64,000 nt of DNA, from contig JBLMZI010000005.1 in assembly GCA_050258755.1 (NCBI GenBank), positions 1 to 64,000 of the forward strand, written 5' to 3'. Origin of the DNA: JBLMZI01 sp050258755 (lineage in GTDB: Bacteria; Bacillota; Syntrophomonadia; Syntrophomonadales; DTU052). The translations under genes and the position numbers were made by a program. This document shows, in pieces, positions 1 through 9,200 of the stretch (positions within the stretch are counted from its first letter, which is position 1; each line of letters begins with the position of its first letter). The notes under the pieces were generated by a model. The model was given only the letters and a program-made list of their open reading frames with translations. It made no database searches and was not told where the DNA came from.

Positions 1-1556
1 ATCACCGGGTCGGACGGGTGTACCTGAAGGACGCCCAGTATGCCTACAACCATTGGGGCGGGCGGGCCAAGGCCGAAGAGCTGGAGCACCGATACCCCGA
101 AGTGTTCGAGGATATGGCGAAAGCAGAGCATCCGTTGTTTGTGCATGGTCTCCATACCACAACCACCGAACATGCGGTTTCCCAGACCCTTGATCTGGCG
201 AGTATCCTGAAAGCCTCCCAGGCCATATCCGGAGAAATTGTGTTTGATCAGCTGCTTTCGCAGTTAATGACGGTTTTAATGGAAAATGCCGGCGCCCAGC
301 GCGGCGCGCTGATTCTTGCTCAGGATGACGACCTCAAGATTGAGGCATGGGCCGAAGTGGACAAAAAGCCGGTCACGGTTTTGAAAAACGAATATTTGGA
401 GGATGCGGGTGACAAGCTGTCGCTGGCCATCGTTCATTACGTGGTCCGCAGCCGGGAAACGGTCGTGACCGGACGGGCTGAACAAAGCGATTATGCCAAC
501 GATCCATATATCGTGGCCCGACAGCCCAAATCCATTCTTTGTTTCCCGGTCGTCAGCCGGGGAAAGTTTGTCGGTGCGCTGTATTTGGAGAACAATCTGG
601 TCAGCGATGCCTTCACCCCTGAAAGGGTGGAGATGCTCAGCCTGCTTTCGGCCCAGATTGCAATTTCGCTGGAAAACTCTCGGCTGTTCACCCGGCTGGA
701 AGAGTCCAGGGATGAAATCACCGGCTGGAATCAACAGCTGGAGCGGAAAGTCAAGGAACGGACCACGGACCTGATCCAGGCGTTCGAGCAGCTGAAAGAA
801 CTCGACCACTTAAAGACCGATTTTCTGTCCATGGTGTCCCATGAACTGCGGACCCCGATTACCTCGATCATCGGCTTTGCCAGCCTGATACGCCGGCGGC
901 TGCAGGAACTTGGCGGTGTGATGGTTGAGACCGAAAATGGGCGTCAGGTGACAGCATCCCAGCAGATTCAGCAGTATGTCGATATTATCCAGACCGAAAG
1001 CGAACGGCTGACCAATCTGATCAACGACCTTTTGGACATTTCGCAATTGGAATCCGGGAAAATGGAATGGCGCATCGAAAAGGTAGACTTCGGCGAACTG
1101 ATCGAGAAAGCGGGAACCGCTGTCGGGTCACTGCTCGAACAAAAGAACCTGGCGTTTATCAGCGAGATTGAGCCGGATTTACCGGTGGTTTTGGGCGACA
1201 GCGAACGCCTGATGCAGGTCCTGATCAATCTATTATCCAATGCCGTGAAGTTTACTGACCAGGGAGCGATTACCTGCCGGGCCTTCCAGTGTGAAAACGG
1301 CATTACGGTACAGGTGGCCGACACCGGGGTTGGGATCGAGTCGCACAACTATGAGGAGATCTTCGAGCGCTTCAAGCAGATTTCCGGAGAAAAGCGCGGC
1401 CGGCCCAAGGGAACCGGACTCGGTTTGCCGATCTGCAAACAAATCGTCGAGTATCATGGCGGACGGATCTGGGTCGAAAGCGAACCCGGAAAAGGGACGG
1501 TTTTCAGTTTTTTTCTCCCCGAACGGCAGGACAACCCAAGGGTGTTTCGGACTTGA
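1..1556 (+). CDS. Multidomain sensor histidine kinase, C-terminal part (5' end outside window)
   Basis: The reading frame is open from base 3, so this is the end of a longer gene cut by the window edge. Numbered from the GTG at 18, the visible 512 residues hold a short helical piece (YLKDAQYAYNHWGG) typical of the linker before the GAF domain in very large proteins that combine Ser/Thr kinase, AAA-type ATPase, GAF and histidine kinase. A GAF domain follows (about 75-225), then a coiled coil, a HisKA domain with the phospho-acceptor motif SHELRTPI (H275), and an HATPase with NLLSNAVKF, DTGVGI and GTGLGLPI boxes. It should autophosphorylate in response to a ligand or partner bound by the GAF or missing N-terminal domains. 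No response regulator follows, so the partner is unknown. The family name for the missing part is inferred from the linker only. Confidence 0.85.
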   Translation, partial: HRVGRVYLKDAQYAYNHWGGRAKAEELEHRYPEVFEDMAKAEHPLFVHGLHTTTTEHAVSQTLDLASILKASQAISGEIVFDQLLSQLMTVLMENAGAQRGALILAQDDDLKIEAWAEVDKKPVTVLKNEYLEDAGDKLSLAIVHYVVRSRETVVTGRAEQSDYANDPYIVARQPKSILCFPVVSRGKFVGALYLENNLVSDAFTPERVEMLSLLSAQIAISLENSRLFTRLEESRDEITGWNQQLERKVKERTTDLIQAFEQLKELDHLKTDFLSMVSHELRTPITSIIGFASLIRRRLQELGGVMVETENGRQVTASQQIQQYVDIIQTESERLTNLINDLLDISQLESGKMEWRIEKVDFGELIEKAGTAVGSLLEQKNLAFISEIEPDLPVVLGDSERLMQVLINLLSNAVKFTDQGAITCRAFQCENGITVQVADTGVGIESHNYEEIFERFKQISGEKRGRPKGTGLGLPICKQIVEYHGGRIWVESEPGKGTVFSFFLPERQDNPRVFRT

Positions 1557-1624
1557 ACCCAACAAACGCGGCATGATACATTGACATTGACCCGGAAATA
1601 AATGGAGTTGGGAGGAGGAGCAAA

Positions 1625-2524
1625 GTGGCATCACTGCCTTACAAGGAAGCACGATTGGCCAATGGGGAGGTCATGGCCTACAAGGAATGCGGCCAGGGAC
1701 CGGATACGATTTTCTTTGTGCATGGGAATATGGTGACAACGCAGTGCTGGGAAGCGTTTATGCAGACCCTGCCGCCGCAGTACCGGTGCATCGCCTGCGA
1801 TCTGCGCGGTGCCGGCGAAACCACGTATAACCGTCCGATCGAACTCATCCGGCAGTTTTCCAACGACCTCTTTTTCTTTTGCCAGGAACTGAATCTGACC
1901 CGGTTTGTCCTGGTCGGGCTGTCCATGGGTGGAGCCGTGGTGCAGCAGTTCGCCGTGGACTACCCGGAAAAGGTGGAAAAACTGGTACTGATGGACTCGG
2001 TGCCGAGCCGCGGCTATCCCGATCCTTTCCGGGATGAAACCGGGAAACCGGTTCCCGGTCGTTTTCGCAACCGGTGGGAGCAGGTTGAAACCGATCCGGT
2101 TCAGATTCTGCCCATCTGGCTTGCGCTGCGCAGCCGCGATTACGAGGCCATGCGGACCATCTTTTCCAGGGCGGTGTTCAATGTAAAGACCCCGGACGAG
2201 TCCTTTTACAAGGAATTCATCGAGAACTGCTTCACGATCCGCAATTATCCGGATTGTGCGTGGGCAATCGACATCTTCAATATCGGGCATACCTTCAACG
2301 GGGTTTCCCAGGGCACTGGTGAAATCGATAAACTCGTCATGCCGACCCTGGTTATGGTGGGGGAAAAGGATCTGGTGTTCAGTGTGGATTCGGCCCGGCA
2401 GACCGCGGAAGATATCGGCGCAAATGCTGAATTCACGGTTATATCGAATTCGGGGCACATCCCGGCGGTGGATAATCCGGACGAGGTCCGGGAAAAGCTG
2501 CTGGCGTTCATTCGGAAACAGTAG
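1625..2524 (+). CDS. Alpha/beta hydrolase
   Basis: A 299-residue alpha/beta-hydrolase fold protein starting at GTG, with a purine-rich Shine-Dalgarno (GGGAGGAGGAG) just upstream. The oxyanion-hole HGN motif is near residue 34. The nucleophile elbow GLSMGG gives S100, the acid is probably D249 in GEKD, and the base H278 in NSGH, so a full catalytic triad is visible. There is no signal peptide, so it is cytoplasmic. Substrate cannot be deduced: the family includes esterases, lactonases, haloperoxidase-like enzymes and C-C hydrolases. It lies 68 bases after the kinase gene and is followed by a strong hairpin terminator, so it could be the last gene of the kinase transcript. Confidence 0.88.
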   Translation: MASLPYKEARLANGEVMAYKECGQGPDTIFFVHGNMVTTQCWEAFMQTLPPQYRCIACDLRGAGETTYNRPIELIRQFSNDLFFFCQELNLTRFVLVGLSMGGAVVQQFAVDYPEKVEKLVLMDSVPSRGYPDPFRDETGKPVPGRFRNRWEQVETDPVQILPIWLALRSRDYEAMRTIFSRAVFNVKTPDESFYKEFIENCFTIRNYPDCAWAIDIFNIGHTFNGVSQGTGEIDKLVMPTLVMVGEKDLVFSVDSARQTAEDIGANAEFTVISNSGHIPAVDNPDEVREKLLAFIRKQ

Positions 2525-2548
2525 CGCGTTCGATTTTTGTATGACAAT

Positions 2549-2577
2549 AAAAAAAGCGGCCTTTTGGCCGCTTTTTT
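2549..2577. terminator. Bidirectional rho-independent terminator
   Basis: Seven A, stem GCGGCC, loop TTTT, stem GGCCGC, then six T. It works on both strands and lies exactly between the convergent hydrolase and GGDEF-EAL genes. Confidence 0.9.
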
Positions 2578-2593
2578 AGTCATTGCGCTGCGG

Positions 2594-4915
2594 TTACTCG
2601 GCCCAAACCACGTAATTTTCCGCGGCATCGGCCGGGATCGGCCGGCTGTAGTAAAAGCCCTGCACATAGTCAATATTCATATTGGCTACGATTTCGTTCT
2701 GCGGCACTGTTTCAACCCCTTCGGCAACGACCGTGATGCCGAGGGTATGGGCCAATCCAACGATTCCTTCCAGAATGTTGCGGTCCATGGATTGATTCAG
2801 CTGGGCCACAAAACTGCGGTCCACCTTCACCGAGGTAATCGGCAGCAGTTTAATGTAATTCAGCGACGAGTAGCCGGTGCCGAAGTCATCCAGCGCGACT
2901 TTGACGCCAAAGTCCCGAAGCTGCTGCAGTTTTTTTCGGTTGGACTGGAAAGACCGCATCAGAGCGGTTTCAGTGATTTCCAGCTGCAGCCGGCCGGGTG
3001 ACAGACCGGTGCGCTCCAGAATATCAAGCACGGTTTTCACGAAATCGTCTTCCTGGATCTGCCGGGCCGAGAGGTTGACTGAAATGTGAACGGTTTCCGG
3101 CAGTTTAGCGGCGAACTGGCACGATTCCTCAAGAATCCAGGTGCCAATTGGCACAATCAGCCCATTCTCCTCCGCCCGGGGAATAAATAACCCCGGCAGC
3201 ATCAAACCGTCGGCACCATTCCAGCGGATCAGGGCTTCGAATCCCCAGACATGACCATGTTTCGAGACAACCGGCTGGTAATACGGGACAAATTCCTTAT
3301 TCACCACCGCCATGCGCAGCATCTGGTCAAGGCGCGCCTTTTCCAGGGACTGCTGGGTCATGCCGGGATGGTACAGGTTGTATTGGTTTTTGCCCAATTC
3401 TTTTGCCTCATACATTGCGGCGTCCGCATATTTCAACAAGGTATCGAAATCGCGCCCGTGATCGGGAACCATCGCGACGCCAACACTGGCCGAAATGCTG
3501 AAAGTATGTTCTTCCACGTGAAAGGGTTCATTGAACAGCGTCATGATGCCGGGCAGGATTTCCGCCGCATTCAAGGTTTTTTCCCGATCATAAAGGAAAA
3601 TCGTGAATTCGTCGCCGCCCAGACGGGATAGAATCGAGTTCGGAACCCGGTATGTCTCCAGCCGTTCCCCAAGCTGGATCAGCAGCTGATCGCCGATTGG
3701 GTGACCGTAGGTATCATTGATGACTTTGAAATTGTCCAGGTCGATGAAGATGAACAGCCCGGACAGGTTTTCGGCTTCGGCCGCCAGCAGGCTGTCCAGT
3801 TCGTTCCGGAGGTAATACCGGTTATACAGCCCGGTGAGCGAGTCATGGCGGGCCATGAATTGAATTGTTTCCTCACGTGCCTTTTTCTCCGAGATATCCT
3901 GATGCGATCCGGCCATTTTCACCAGACTGCCTTTGGCATCAAAGAGGGCTTTGCCCCGGGCCTGCAGCCAGCGGTATGTGCCGTCCGTCTTTACGACCCG
4001 GTACTCAAAGGAGAAGTGCGGTGTCCGACCAGCCAGATGATCGCGCAGAGCGGTCAACAACGCGTCGAAATCGTCCGGATGGACGATTTCCCGCCAGGCT
4101 TGCGGGTCATCGAGTATGATTTCGTGGCCGACGATGGTAACCCACTTTTCAGAGTAAAAACGCTGTCCGGTGCGAAAATCGATGGACCAGAGCCCCTCAT
4201 TCGAGGATTCGAACACCAGGTTAAGGTTGTCCTCATTCCGGAGCTCGGACTCATAAGCCATTCGGGAGGACGAGATGATCATCAGAATGATAAACCAACC
4301 GACCAGGCCGTATAACAGGGTAAGCATGCCGAAAACGGCGGAAGGCTGGTTGCTCAGAAGCACGGTGCTGCCGGCCGTATCGTGAAATGCGCTGGCGGCC
4401 CGAAAGCCGAAACCGGCAGCGACGGTAATCGCCAGAAAACCAGCCGCCCAGAACGGAACCCGCAGACTGGCCTGGGTATTGCGGAAAATCGCGACCGCAC
4501 CTTCGGCGCTGACCAGGAAAAAGTAGATGGATAAGATGCCGACCCGGAAATTGCCGTCCGGAATGGTGAGGTTTAAAAAAACAAAGATCAGCCAGGCGGG
4601 AAAGGCCAGCAGAAAGAATGGCCATCTGCCGAACGGCCGGCCAACCATCCGGTGCAATCCGGCGCTGAAGAGGAACAGGGATAGAATGACCAGCGTATTG
4701 GCCAGATAAACCGAGATTATCGGTGAAACGGCGCCCTGCAAAGCCAGCAGAGACAGGCCCAGGGAAAGGCCGCCCTGACCGGCCAGCCAGTAAGTCTGGC
4801 CGTCCGAGGCTTCGTGGAGCCGGATCTGAACAATTAACGCCAGGAAAAACAACCAGGTCAAAAGGACCGAGACCATAGCCAGGGTCCGGTTATCGATCAA
4901 GGACAAGAAATGCAT
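2594..4915 (-). CDS. Membrane PAS-GGDEF-EAL protein (cyclic-di-GMP turnover)
   Basis: A 773-residue signalling protein. The N-terminal third is hydrophobic with about seven membrane segments (residues 10-220), followed by a PAS/PAC domain (about 225-345), a GGDEF diguanylate cyclase domain (intact GGDEF at 433-437) and an EAL phosphodiesterase domain (EALIRW from E560, then ETA, DDFGTGYSS, KVDRSF and AEGVET). Both active-site signatures are intact, so it may make and degrade c-di-GMP, with one activity likely dominant. No RxxD inhibitory site is seen at the usual place before GGDEF (the residues there are VPNS). The start ATG has AGGTGAA upstream. It is a single-gene unit, convergent with the hydrolase. 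The environmental signal is unknown. Confidence 0.92.
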   Translation of the reverse strand: MHFLSLIDNRTLAMVSVLLTWLFFLALIVQIRLHEASDGQTYWLAGQGGLSLGLSLLALQGAVSPIISVYLANTLVILSLFLFSAGLHRMVGRPFGRWPFFLLAFPAWLIFVFLNLTIPDGNFRVGILSIYFFLVSAEGAVAIFRNTQASLRVPFWAAGFLAITVAAGFGFRAASAFHDTAGSTVLLSNQPSAVFGMLTLLYGLVGWFIILMIISSSRMAYESELRNEDNLNLVFESSNEGLWSIDFRTGQRFYSEKWVTIVGHEIILDDPQAWREIVHPDDFDALLTALRDHLAGRTPHFSFEYRVVKTDGTYRWLQARGKALFDAKGSLVKMAGSHQDISEKKAREETIQFMARHDSLTGLYNRYYLRNELDSLLAAEAENLSGLFIFIDLDNFKVINDTYGHPIGDQLLIQLGERLETYRVPNSILSRLGGDEFTIFLYDREKTLNAAEILPGIMTLFNEPFHVEEHTFSISASVGVAMVPDHGRDFDTLLKYADAAMYEAKELGKNQYNLYHPGMTQQSLEKARLDQMLRMAVVNKEFVPYYQPVVSKHGHVWGFEALIRWNGADGLMLPGLFIPRAEENGLIVPIGTWILEESCQFAAKLPETVHISVNLSARQIQEDDFVKTVLDILERTGLSPGRLQLEITETALMRSFQSNRKKLQQLRDFGVKVALDDFGTGYSSLNYIKLLPITSVKVDRSFVAQLNQSMDRNILEGIVGLAHTLGITVVAEGVETVPQNEIVANMNIDYVQGFYYSRPIPADAAENYVVWAE

Positions 4916-5001
4916 GATTCACCTGCGCAATAGATACTTTTTTGATAAAAAGGTTTGAATTTGATTTGTATTTGTCTTCCGATATTACAATCATAACAAT
5001 T

Positions 5002-5030
5002 TTGATTGAAAAGTGTGCATTTTTTATAGG
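5002..5030 (+). promoter_or_regulatory. Putative sigma-A promoter
   Basis: TTGATT, 17-base spacer, TATAGG, in an AT-rich stretch upstream of the nucleotidyltransferase gene, leaving a leader of about 110 bases. Inferred from sequence only. Confidence 0.45.
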
Positions 5031-5145
5031 GACCACCGGGAAGGTACCGGAATTCAGGCGTTTAAAACGATCTTGAAACATTTGCCAGTTTTACGGCGTC
5101 GAAAGGAACAGCGGCCTTTCACGCCGCGGAAAAGAGGGAAATGGA

Positions 5146-6159
5146 ATGCTGCCCGTGGAACAGTGGTTAGAGGAACGAATCATTTTAAAGGTCTATCGCG
5201 GCTCGCTGGCTTACGGAACGGCGGTAGTGGGCAGCGATGTCGATATTCAGGGGATTGCAATTCCCCCGCCCAACTATCTTTACGGACTGTCCGCCTTTGA
5301 ACAGTGGGAGAGCAAGACCTATACTGCTTTTCCGGGCTTCTCCGCCACCGGCGAGGCCGCCGATACCGTAATTTTCGGGCTGCACAAGTTTATAAAACTC
5401 GCGGCGGCTGGCAATCCGAACATCCTGGAGATTCTGTTTACCGGCCCGAAGGGAATCCTTTTCTGCGGCCAACTGGGAAGGAAATTGCTGGCGGCGCGGG
5501 AGCTGTTTCTGACCCGCCGGGTGAAGGATACCTTTGCCGGATACGCCCTGACCCAGCTGCGCCGGCTTCAAAACAAGAACCCGATGGATGAAACCCGGCG
5601 CAAAGCCGAACGGCTGCAGGAGCGCCAGGTCGAACTGGAACTGAAAATGGTTCGGTTGGAACATGAGCAGATGAACCTGCTGCGTCAGGAAAGGCTGGCG
5701 GAATCCGATGCAGCAGCCATCGTTGCCCTGCGCCGGCAGATCGCGGACCTGAACCGCCAGCAGACGGCCCTGGAGCTTGACCTCACCGCCGTATACCAGG
5801 AGCTTGGGCGGGGCGGTCACCAGCATCACGGTGCGCACCGGGATTTGATCAAGCGCTTTGGCTATGATACCAAACATGCCATGCATTTGATCCGGCTCCT
5901 GCGGATGGGCAATGAGATTCTAAGCGGTCAGGGGGTTGTGGTGCTTCGGCCGGATGCGGACGAACTTTTGGCGATCCGAAACGGCGAACGCCCGCTGGCT
6001 TCCGTGCAGGAAGAGGCCACTGCGCTCTTTAAAAGCATGGAGCACGCGGCGGAACGCACCACGCTGCCGGCCGCTCCTGATATGGACCGGATTGAGCGGT
6101 TAGTGATGGATTTGGTTGAAGCCAGTATGGATCCCGGTTTATGGAAGGTGCAGCTTTAA
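5146..6159 (+). CDS. RlaP-type DNA polymerase beta superfamily nucleotidyltransferase with coiled-coil insert
   Basis: A 337-residue protein of the predicted nucleotidyltransferase family Pfam PF10127. The N-terminal signature GSLAYGT followed by GSDVDIQG supplies the DxD-type metal-binding aspartates of the polymerase beta fold. The conserved C-terminal block GYDTKHAMHLIRLLRMG is also present. Between these blocks sits a highly charged, heptad-like segment (about residues 145-230, rich in E, R, Q, L) that looks like an antiparallel coiled coil and makes the protein longer than I would expect for the family. The start ATG has AGAGGG seven bases upstream. It overlaps the next gene, cca, by one base, so the two are translationally coupled, which hints at a role in RNA or tRNA end metabolism. 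The substrate is not known. Confidence 0.8.
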   Translation: MLPVEQWLEERIILKVYRGSLAYGTAVVGSDVDIQGIAIPPPNYLYGLSAFEQWESKTYTAFPGFSATGEAADTVIFGLHKFIKLAAAGNPNILEILFTGPKGILFCGQLGRKLLAARELFLTRRVKDTFAGYALTQLRRLQNKNPMDETRRKAERLQERQVELELKMVRLEHEQMNLLRQERLAESDAAAIVALRRQIADLNRQQTALELDLTAVYQELGRGGHQHHGAHRDLIKRFGYDTKHAMHLIRLLRMGNEILSGQGVVVLRPDADELLAIRNGERPLASVQEEATALFKSMEHAAERTTLPAAPDMDRIERLVMDLVEASMDPGLWKVQL

Positions 6160-7484
6160 TGAAGAAAATCGCAATCCCGAACGAGGTGCGCACAGTCCTG
6201 GATGTACTTATAACGAACGGTTTTTCGACCTTTCTGGTCGGTGGATGCGTGCGCGATCACCTGCTCGGGGTTCCGCCCTCGGACTACGATATCGCCACCA
6301 GTGCCCAACCCGATGCTGTCCGGAGGCTGTTTCCTAAAACCGTCCCCATCGGGGCGAAACACGGCACCATAGCGGTTGTGCTGCCAGAACGGACGATTGA
6401 GGTCTCCCGGTTCAGAAGCGACAAGCCGGATTCCGGGCAAAGCGATGACCTCGAAGCCCTGATTGACGATCTTTCCAGGCGGGATTTCACCATCAACGCG
6501 ATGGCCTTCAAGGCGAATGGACAACTGCTGGATCCGTTTGGCGGAGAAGCGGACCTGAAGGCCGGGTTCCTGCGCACGCCGCAGGGACAAGCTCAAGAAC
6601 GGTTTGCCGAGGACCCGCTGCGCCTGCTCCGGGCGGTTCGCTTTGCCTGCGGGTACGGTTTCGCGGTTGATGAGACGACGCTGGCCGCGATGGCAGACCT
6701 GGCGGACCGGATCGAGACGGTTTCTTCGGAGCGGATTCGTGAGGAATTGAACCAGGTCATGCTGTCCGACCGGGCTGCCGAAGGGATCCGCATGATGCGT
6801 CAGGCTGGTTTGCTGGCTCATGTGCTTCCGGAAATCGACGCTTTGGCCGGATTCGATCAGAAGGCGCCGCTGCATGACAAGGATCTTCTGGAACATACGC
6901 TTGCGGTCGTTGATGCTTCCCCGAAACGGCTTGCGGTTCGGCTGGCGGCCTTGCTGCATGATGCTGCCAAGCCATCGGTTCATACCATCGACGAAAAGGG
7001 CATCGGTCATTTTTACGGGCATGAAAAAGAAGGCCGTTTGATCGTGGAAACCGTCCTTCGGCGGCTGAAGTACGACACCAAGACCATCGAGCGGGTTGCC
7101 CTGCTGGTGGCGGAACATATGAGCCGGTACGACAAGATCCGGAATGCCGGATTAAAGCGGCTTATCGGGCGGGTCGGCCTTGACAACCTTCAGGACCTTG
7201 AAGACCTTCAGCGGGCCGATCTGGCCGGCTTGCGGCCGGGAGTGAGTACCCGGTCCCTTGATGATATGTGGTCCCGGATTTGGCGGCTGGTGGATGAAAA
7301 GCCCCCTTTGCAGATTGCCGATCTGGCGGTTGGCGGCAAAGACCTGATCGCGGCGGGTTATGAGCCCGGGCCTGAACTGGGGCGGGTTCTGGACCGGCTC
7401 TTGGAGGTCGTGCTGGAGGACCCGGACAAGAACCAGCGGGAGATTCTGCTTGAAATAGCCCGTGCTACGCGGGGACGGTGTTAG
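6159..7484 (+). CDS. cca: tRNA CCA-adding enzyme / poly(A) polymerase family nucleotidyltransferase with HD domain
   Basis: A 441-residue class II tRNA nucleotidyltransferase that builds or repairs the 3' CCA end. The head shows GGCVRD, the catalytic pair in DYD (D42 and D44), RRDFTINAMA and EDPLRLLRAVRF. The tail carries an HD hydrolase-like domain with LLHDAAKP (H267, D268). I chose the ATG at 6159, which overlaps the TAA of the previous gene and has GGAAGGTG eight bases upstream. An in-frame ATG at 6141 would add six residues and lacks a good ribosome site. From sequence alone it could be a CCA-adding, A-adding or poly(A) enzyme; CCA addition is the most likely role. Confidence 0.88.
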   Translation: MKKIAIPNEVRTVLDVLITNGFSTFLVGGCVRDHLLGVPPSDYDIATSAQPDAVRRLFPKTVPIGAKHGTIAVVLPERTIEVSRFRSDKPDSGQSDDLEALIDDLSRRDFTINAMAFKANGQLLDPFGGEADLKAGFLRTPQGQAQERFAEDPLRLLRAVRFACGYGFAVDETTLAAMADLADRIETVSSERIREELNQVMLSDRAAEGIRMMRQAGLLAHVLPEIDALAGFDQKAPLHDKDLLEHTLAVVDASPKRLAVRLAALLHDAAKPSVHTIDEKGIGHFYGHEKEGRLIVETVLRRLKYDTKTIERVALLVAEHMSRYDKIRNAGLKRLIGRVGLDNLQDLEDLQRADLAGLRPGVSTRSLDDMWSRIWRLVDEKPPLQIADLAVGGKDLIAAGYEPGPELGRVLDRLLEVVLEDPDKNQREILLEIARATRGRC

Positions 7485-7550
7485 TGTTCCAAAATGCCCG
7501 TGTATGGAGTGAATGGGAGGGCTGGTGGTTTGAGCGGGGCTGGCGGGGGC

Positions 7551-7766
7551 GTGGGGAAAGCCGGCTCCTGGCTGAGCCACGACCCGTCGCCTATACTTTC
7601 TCGGTTTGCTTCGGGTTGCAGAACCAACCTGGGACACCCGGCATCCGTGCCGGGTCCCAGGAACTCGGCATCCATGCCGAGTTGAACCTGCAACTGATCC
7701 TCAGCTTCACCGGAAAGTATTACGGCGCCGGGTCTACCGGCTCAGCCAGGAGCCGGCTTTCCCCAC
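7551..7766. repeat. Long imperfect palindrome with 28-bp perfect terminal inverted repeats
   Basis: Bases 7551-7578 and 7739-7766 are perfect reverse complements (28 of 28). The inner arms stay partly complementary: GAAAGTAT and CTGCAAC motifs pair across the centre. At the tip are two small hairpins with nearly the same core, 7630-7659 (CCCGGCA, loop TCCG, TGCCGGG) and 7662-7683 (AACTCGGCA, loop TCCA, TGCCGAGTT). No coding capacity is apparent. The shape suits a miniature, transposase-less repeat or REP/REPIN-like element. The whole gap 7485-7886 holds no gene; a further hairpin (AAGAGCC-TTGC-GGCTCTT, 7820-7837) lies just before the next gene. Confidence 0.75.
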
Positions 7767-7886
7767 TTGAGATCGCCTTTTTGATCCCACTGAGAATGCC
7801 CCGCCCATCCCGGCAAGGAAAGAGCCTTGCGGCTCTTCGGGCACTTGGGCGCTTATTATACCCGGTAAAAAAGGAGTGATTGAAAC

Positions 7887-8999
7887 ATGAAGAATTCCGG
7901 GATAACCATGCCGCCACCTGCGAAAACAATTGTTGTTTTACTTGCAGCCCTGCCGGGAATCGTTTTGATTGGATTAATGATCATCCATGTCAAGGATTAC
8001 GTTCTTCCGGTCACGCATTTGGGTTTTCATCGAGAGCCCCGCTGGCTTGAGTGGCAGATGCTTTTTTGGATTGGGGCAATCGCTGCGTCTGTCGTCGTTC
8101 TCATCATTCCACCATTGCGTAAGGTCTATCGATTGTACCTGATTTCCATCGTAATCGCGGGCCTATGTACATATCTCATTACCGATCTGGTGATTTATCG
8201 TTACTATCTGCATGAAATAGGCATGTATGATCTGTATGAGAACGGCCAATATGAGGAGTTCCTTAGGCGATTAGCCGATTATGACATGAAAGCGCAGCAG
8301 GAAGGCATGCTGTTCAGCTTTCTGACCAACGAAAAGGAAACTCCCGAAAAGGATAAGGTGATTTTCAAACTCTTCAAAAACGGCATGGACTATCGATTCT
8401 GTGAAGGCTATGGTTGGTTTTCCCCTCAAAAGGACAGAAGGAGCTATATAAGCCTGGCTGCGGAAGGCCATTATACCGTTCTGATTGATTTTTTCATTAA
8501 AAAGGGATTTGACGTGAGCGTGAAGGACAATTTGGGTGAAACACCGCTGTTTTACGCGGTTTCATCCTGGGATAACAGTGAAGAAGCCAGGGAGACCATC
8601 CGAATGCTGCTAAAGAACGGCGCAGACATTAACGCGAAGAACAATCTCGGTGAAAACGCATTGCTCAGTTATCTTAATTATCCTGTACGGGAATGGGACC
8701 CTCGTGATGAAAAGGAAACGTATCAGTTGATCGTCTTTCTGGCGGATGCGGGGCTGGCGTTGGACGAACAATCGGGTTTGGGCGGAAATGCTGCTCTGCA
8801 CCTGGCCTGCCAAAGTTTCGACTGCGGTGCGGTCCAAGCACTGCTCGAAAAGGGTGCCGATGTCAACATTCGGAATGGGGATAAAACGCCGATGATGGTG
8901 CTGATGAACGAGCCAATCTATAACCATGATAAAAAGCATCACAAGGCTGCCCAGGCTAAAATAAAAGAAATGCTCATCCAGTATGGCGCTTCAGAATAA
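7887..8999 (+). CDS. Membrane-anchored ankyrin-repeat protein
   Basis: A 370-residue protein with an excellent ribosome site (AAGGAGTG). The first 115 residues hold three hydrophobic segments (about 14-35, 58-78 and 85-108). A soluble domain follows, with ankyrin-type repeats after about residue 185; recognisable cores are NLGETPLFYAV, LLKNGADINAKNNLGENAL, GNAALHLAC and LLEKGADVNIRNGDKTPM. Ankyrin repeats bind other proteins, so it is probably a membrane-tethered adaptor. No enzymatic domain is visible. Codon use is visibly AT-richer than in neighbouring genes (many AAA, GAT, TAT, AAT). It is flanked by repeat sequences on both sides, which suggests acquisition by transfer. The partner is unknown. 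Confidence 0.8.
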   Translation: MKNSGITMPPPAKTIVVLLAALPGIVLIGLMIIHVKDYVLPVTHLGFHREPRWLEWQMLFWIGAIAASVVVLIIPPLRKVYRLYLISIVIAGLCTYLITDLVIYRYYLHEIGMYDLYENGQYEEFLRRLADYDMKAQQEGMLFSFLTNEKETPEKDKVIFKLFKNGMDYRFCEGYGWFSPQKDRRSYISLAAEGHYTVLIDFFIKKGFDVSVKDNLGETPLFYAVSSWDNSEEARETIRMLLKNGADINAKNNLGENALLSYLNYPVREWDPRDEKETYQLIVFLADAGLALDEQSGLGGNAALHLACQSFDCGAVQALLEKGADVNIRNGDKTPMMVLMNEPIYNHDKKHHKAAQAKIKEMLIQYGASE

Positions 9000-9026
9000 A
9001 TCAAAAGTCCGCTTGTTACCGGCGGG

Positions 9027-9060
9027 GGCTTCCCCCACTGGAGATTGCCTGGTTGGCCCC
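9027..9060 (+). repeat. Partial copy of the repeat right end found at 7755-7788
   Basis: Thirty-four bases match 7755-7788 at 27 positions without gaps, including the shared core GGCTT, CCCC, ACT, GAGAT and GCCT. It lies just downstream of the ankyrin gene, so related sequence brackets that gene. The rest of the 9000-9200 gap shows no gene. Confidence 0.5.
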
Positions 9061-9200
9061 TCTTTACCCTCGTAATTCATTGGACCATTTGACCTGCAGT
9101 CTGCCACTCCGGCAGGGAGAGATCCCCATTATGTCGAAATCGGGTAAGAAGAGCATGGTGCGTTGTGCCCTGGGACGGGCATAGCGGAAAGGGAGCATGG

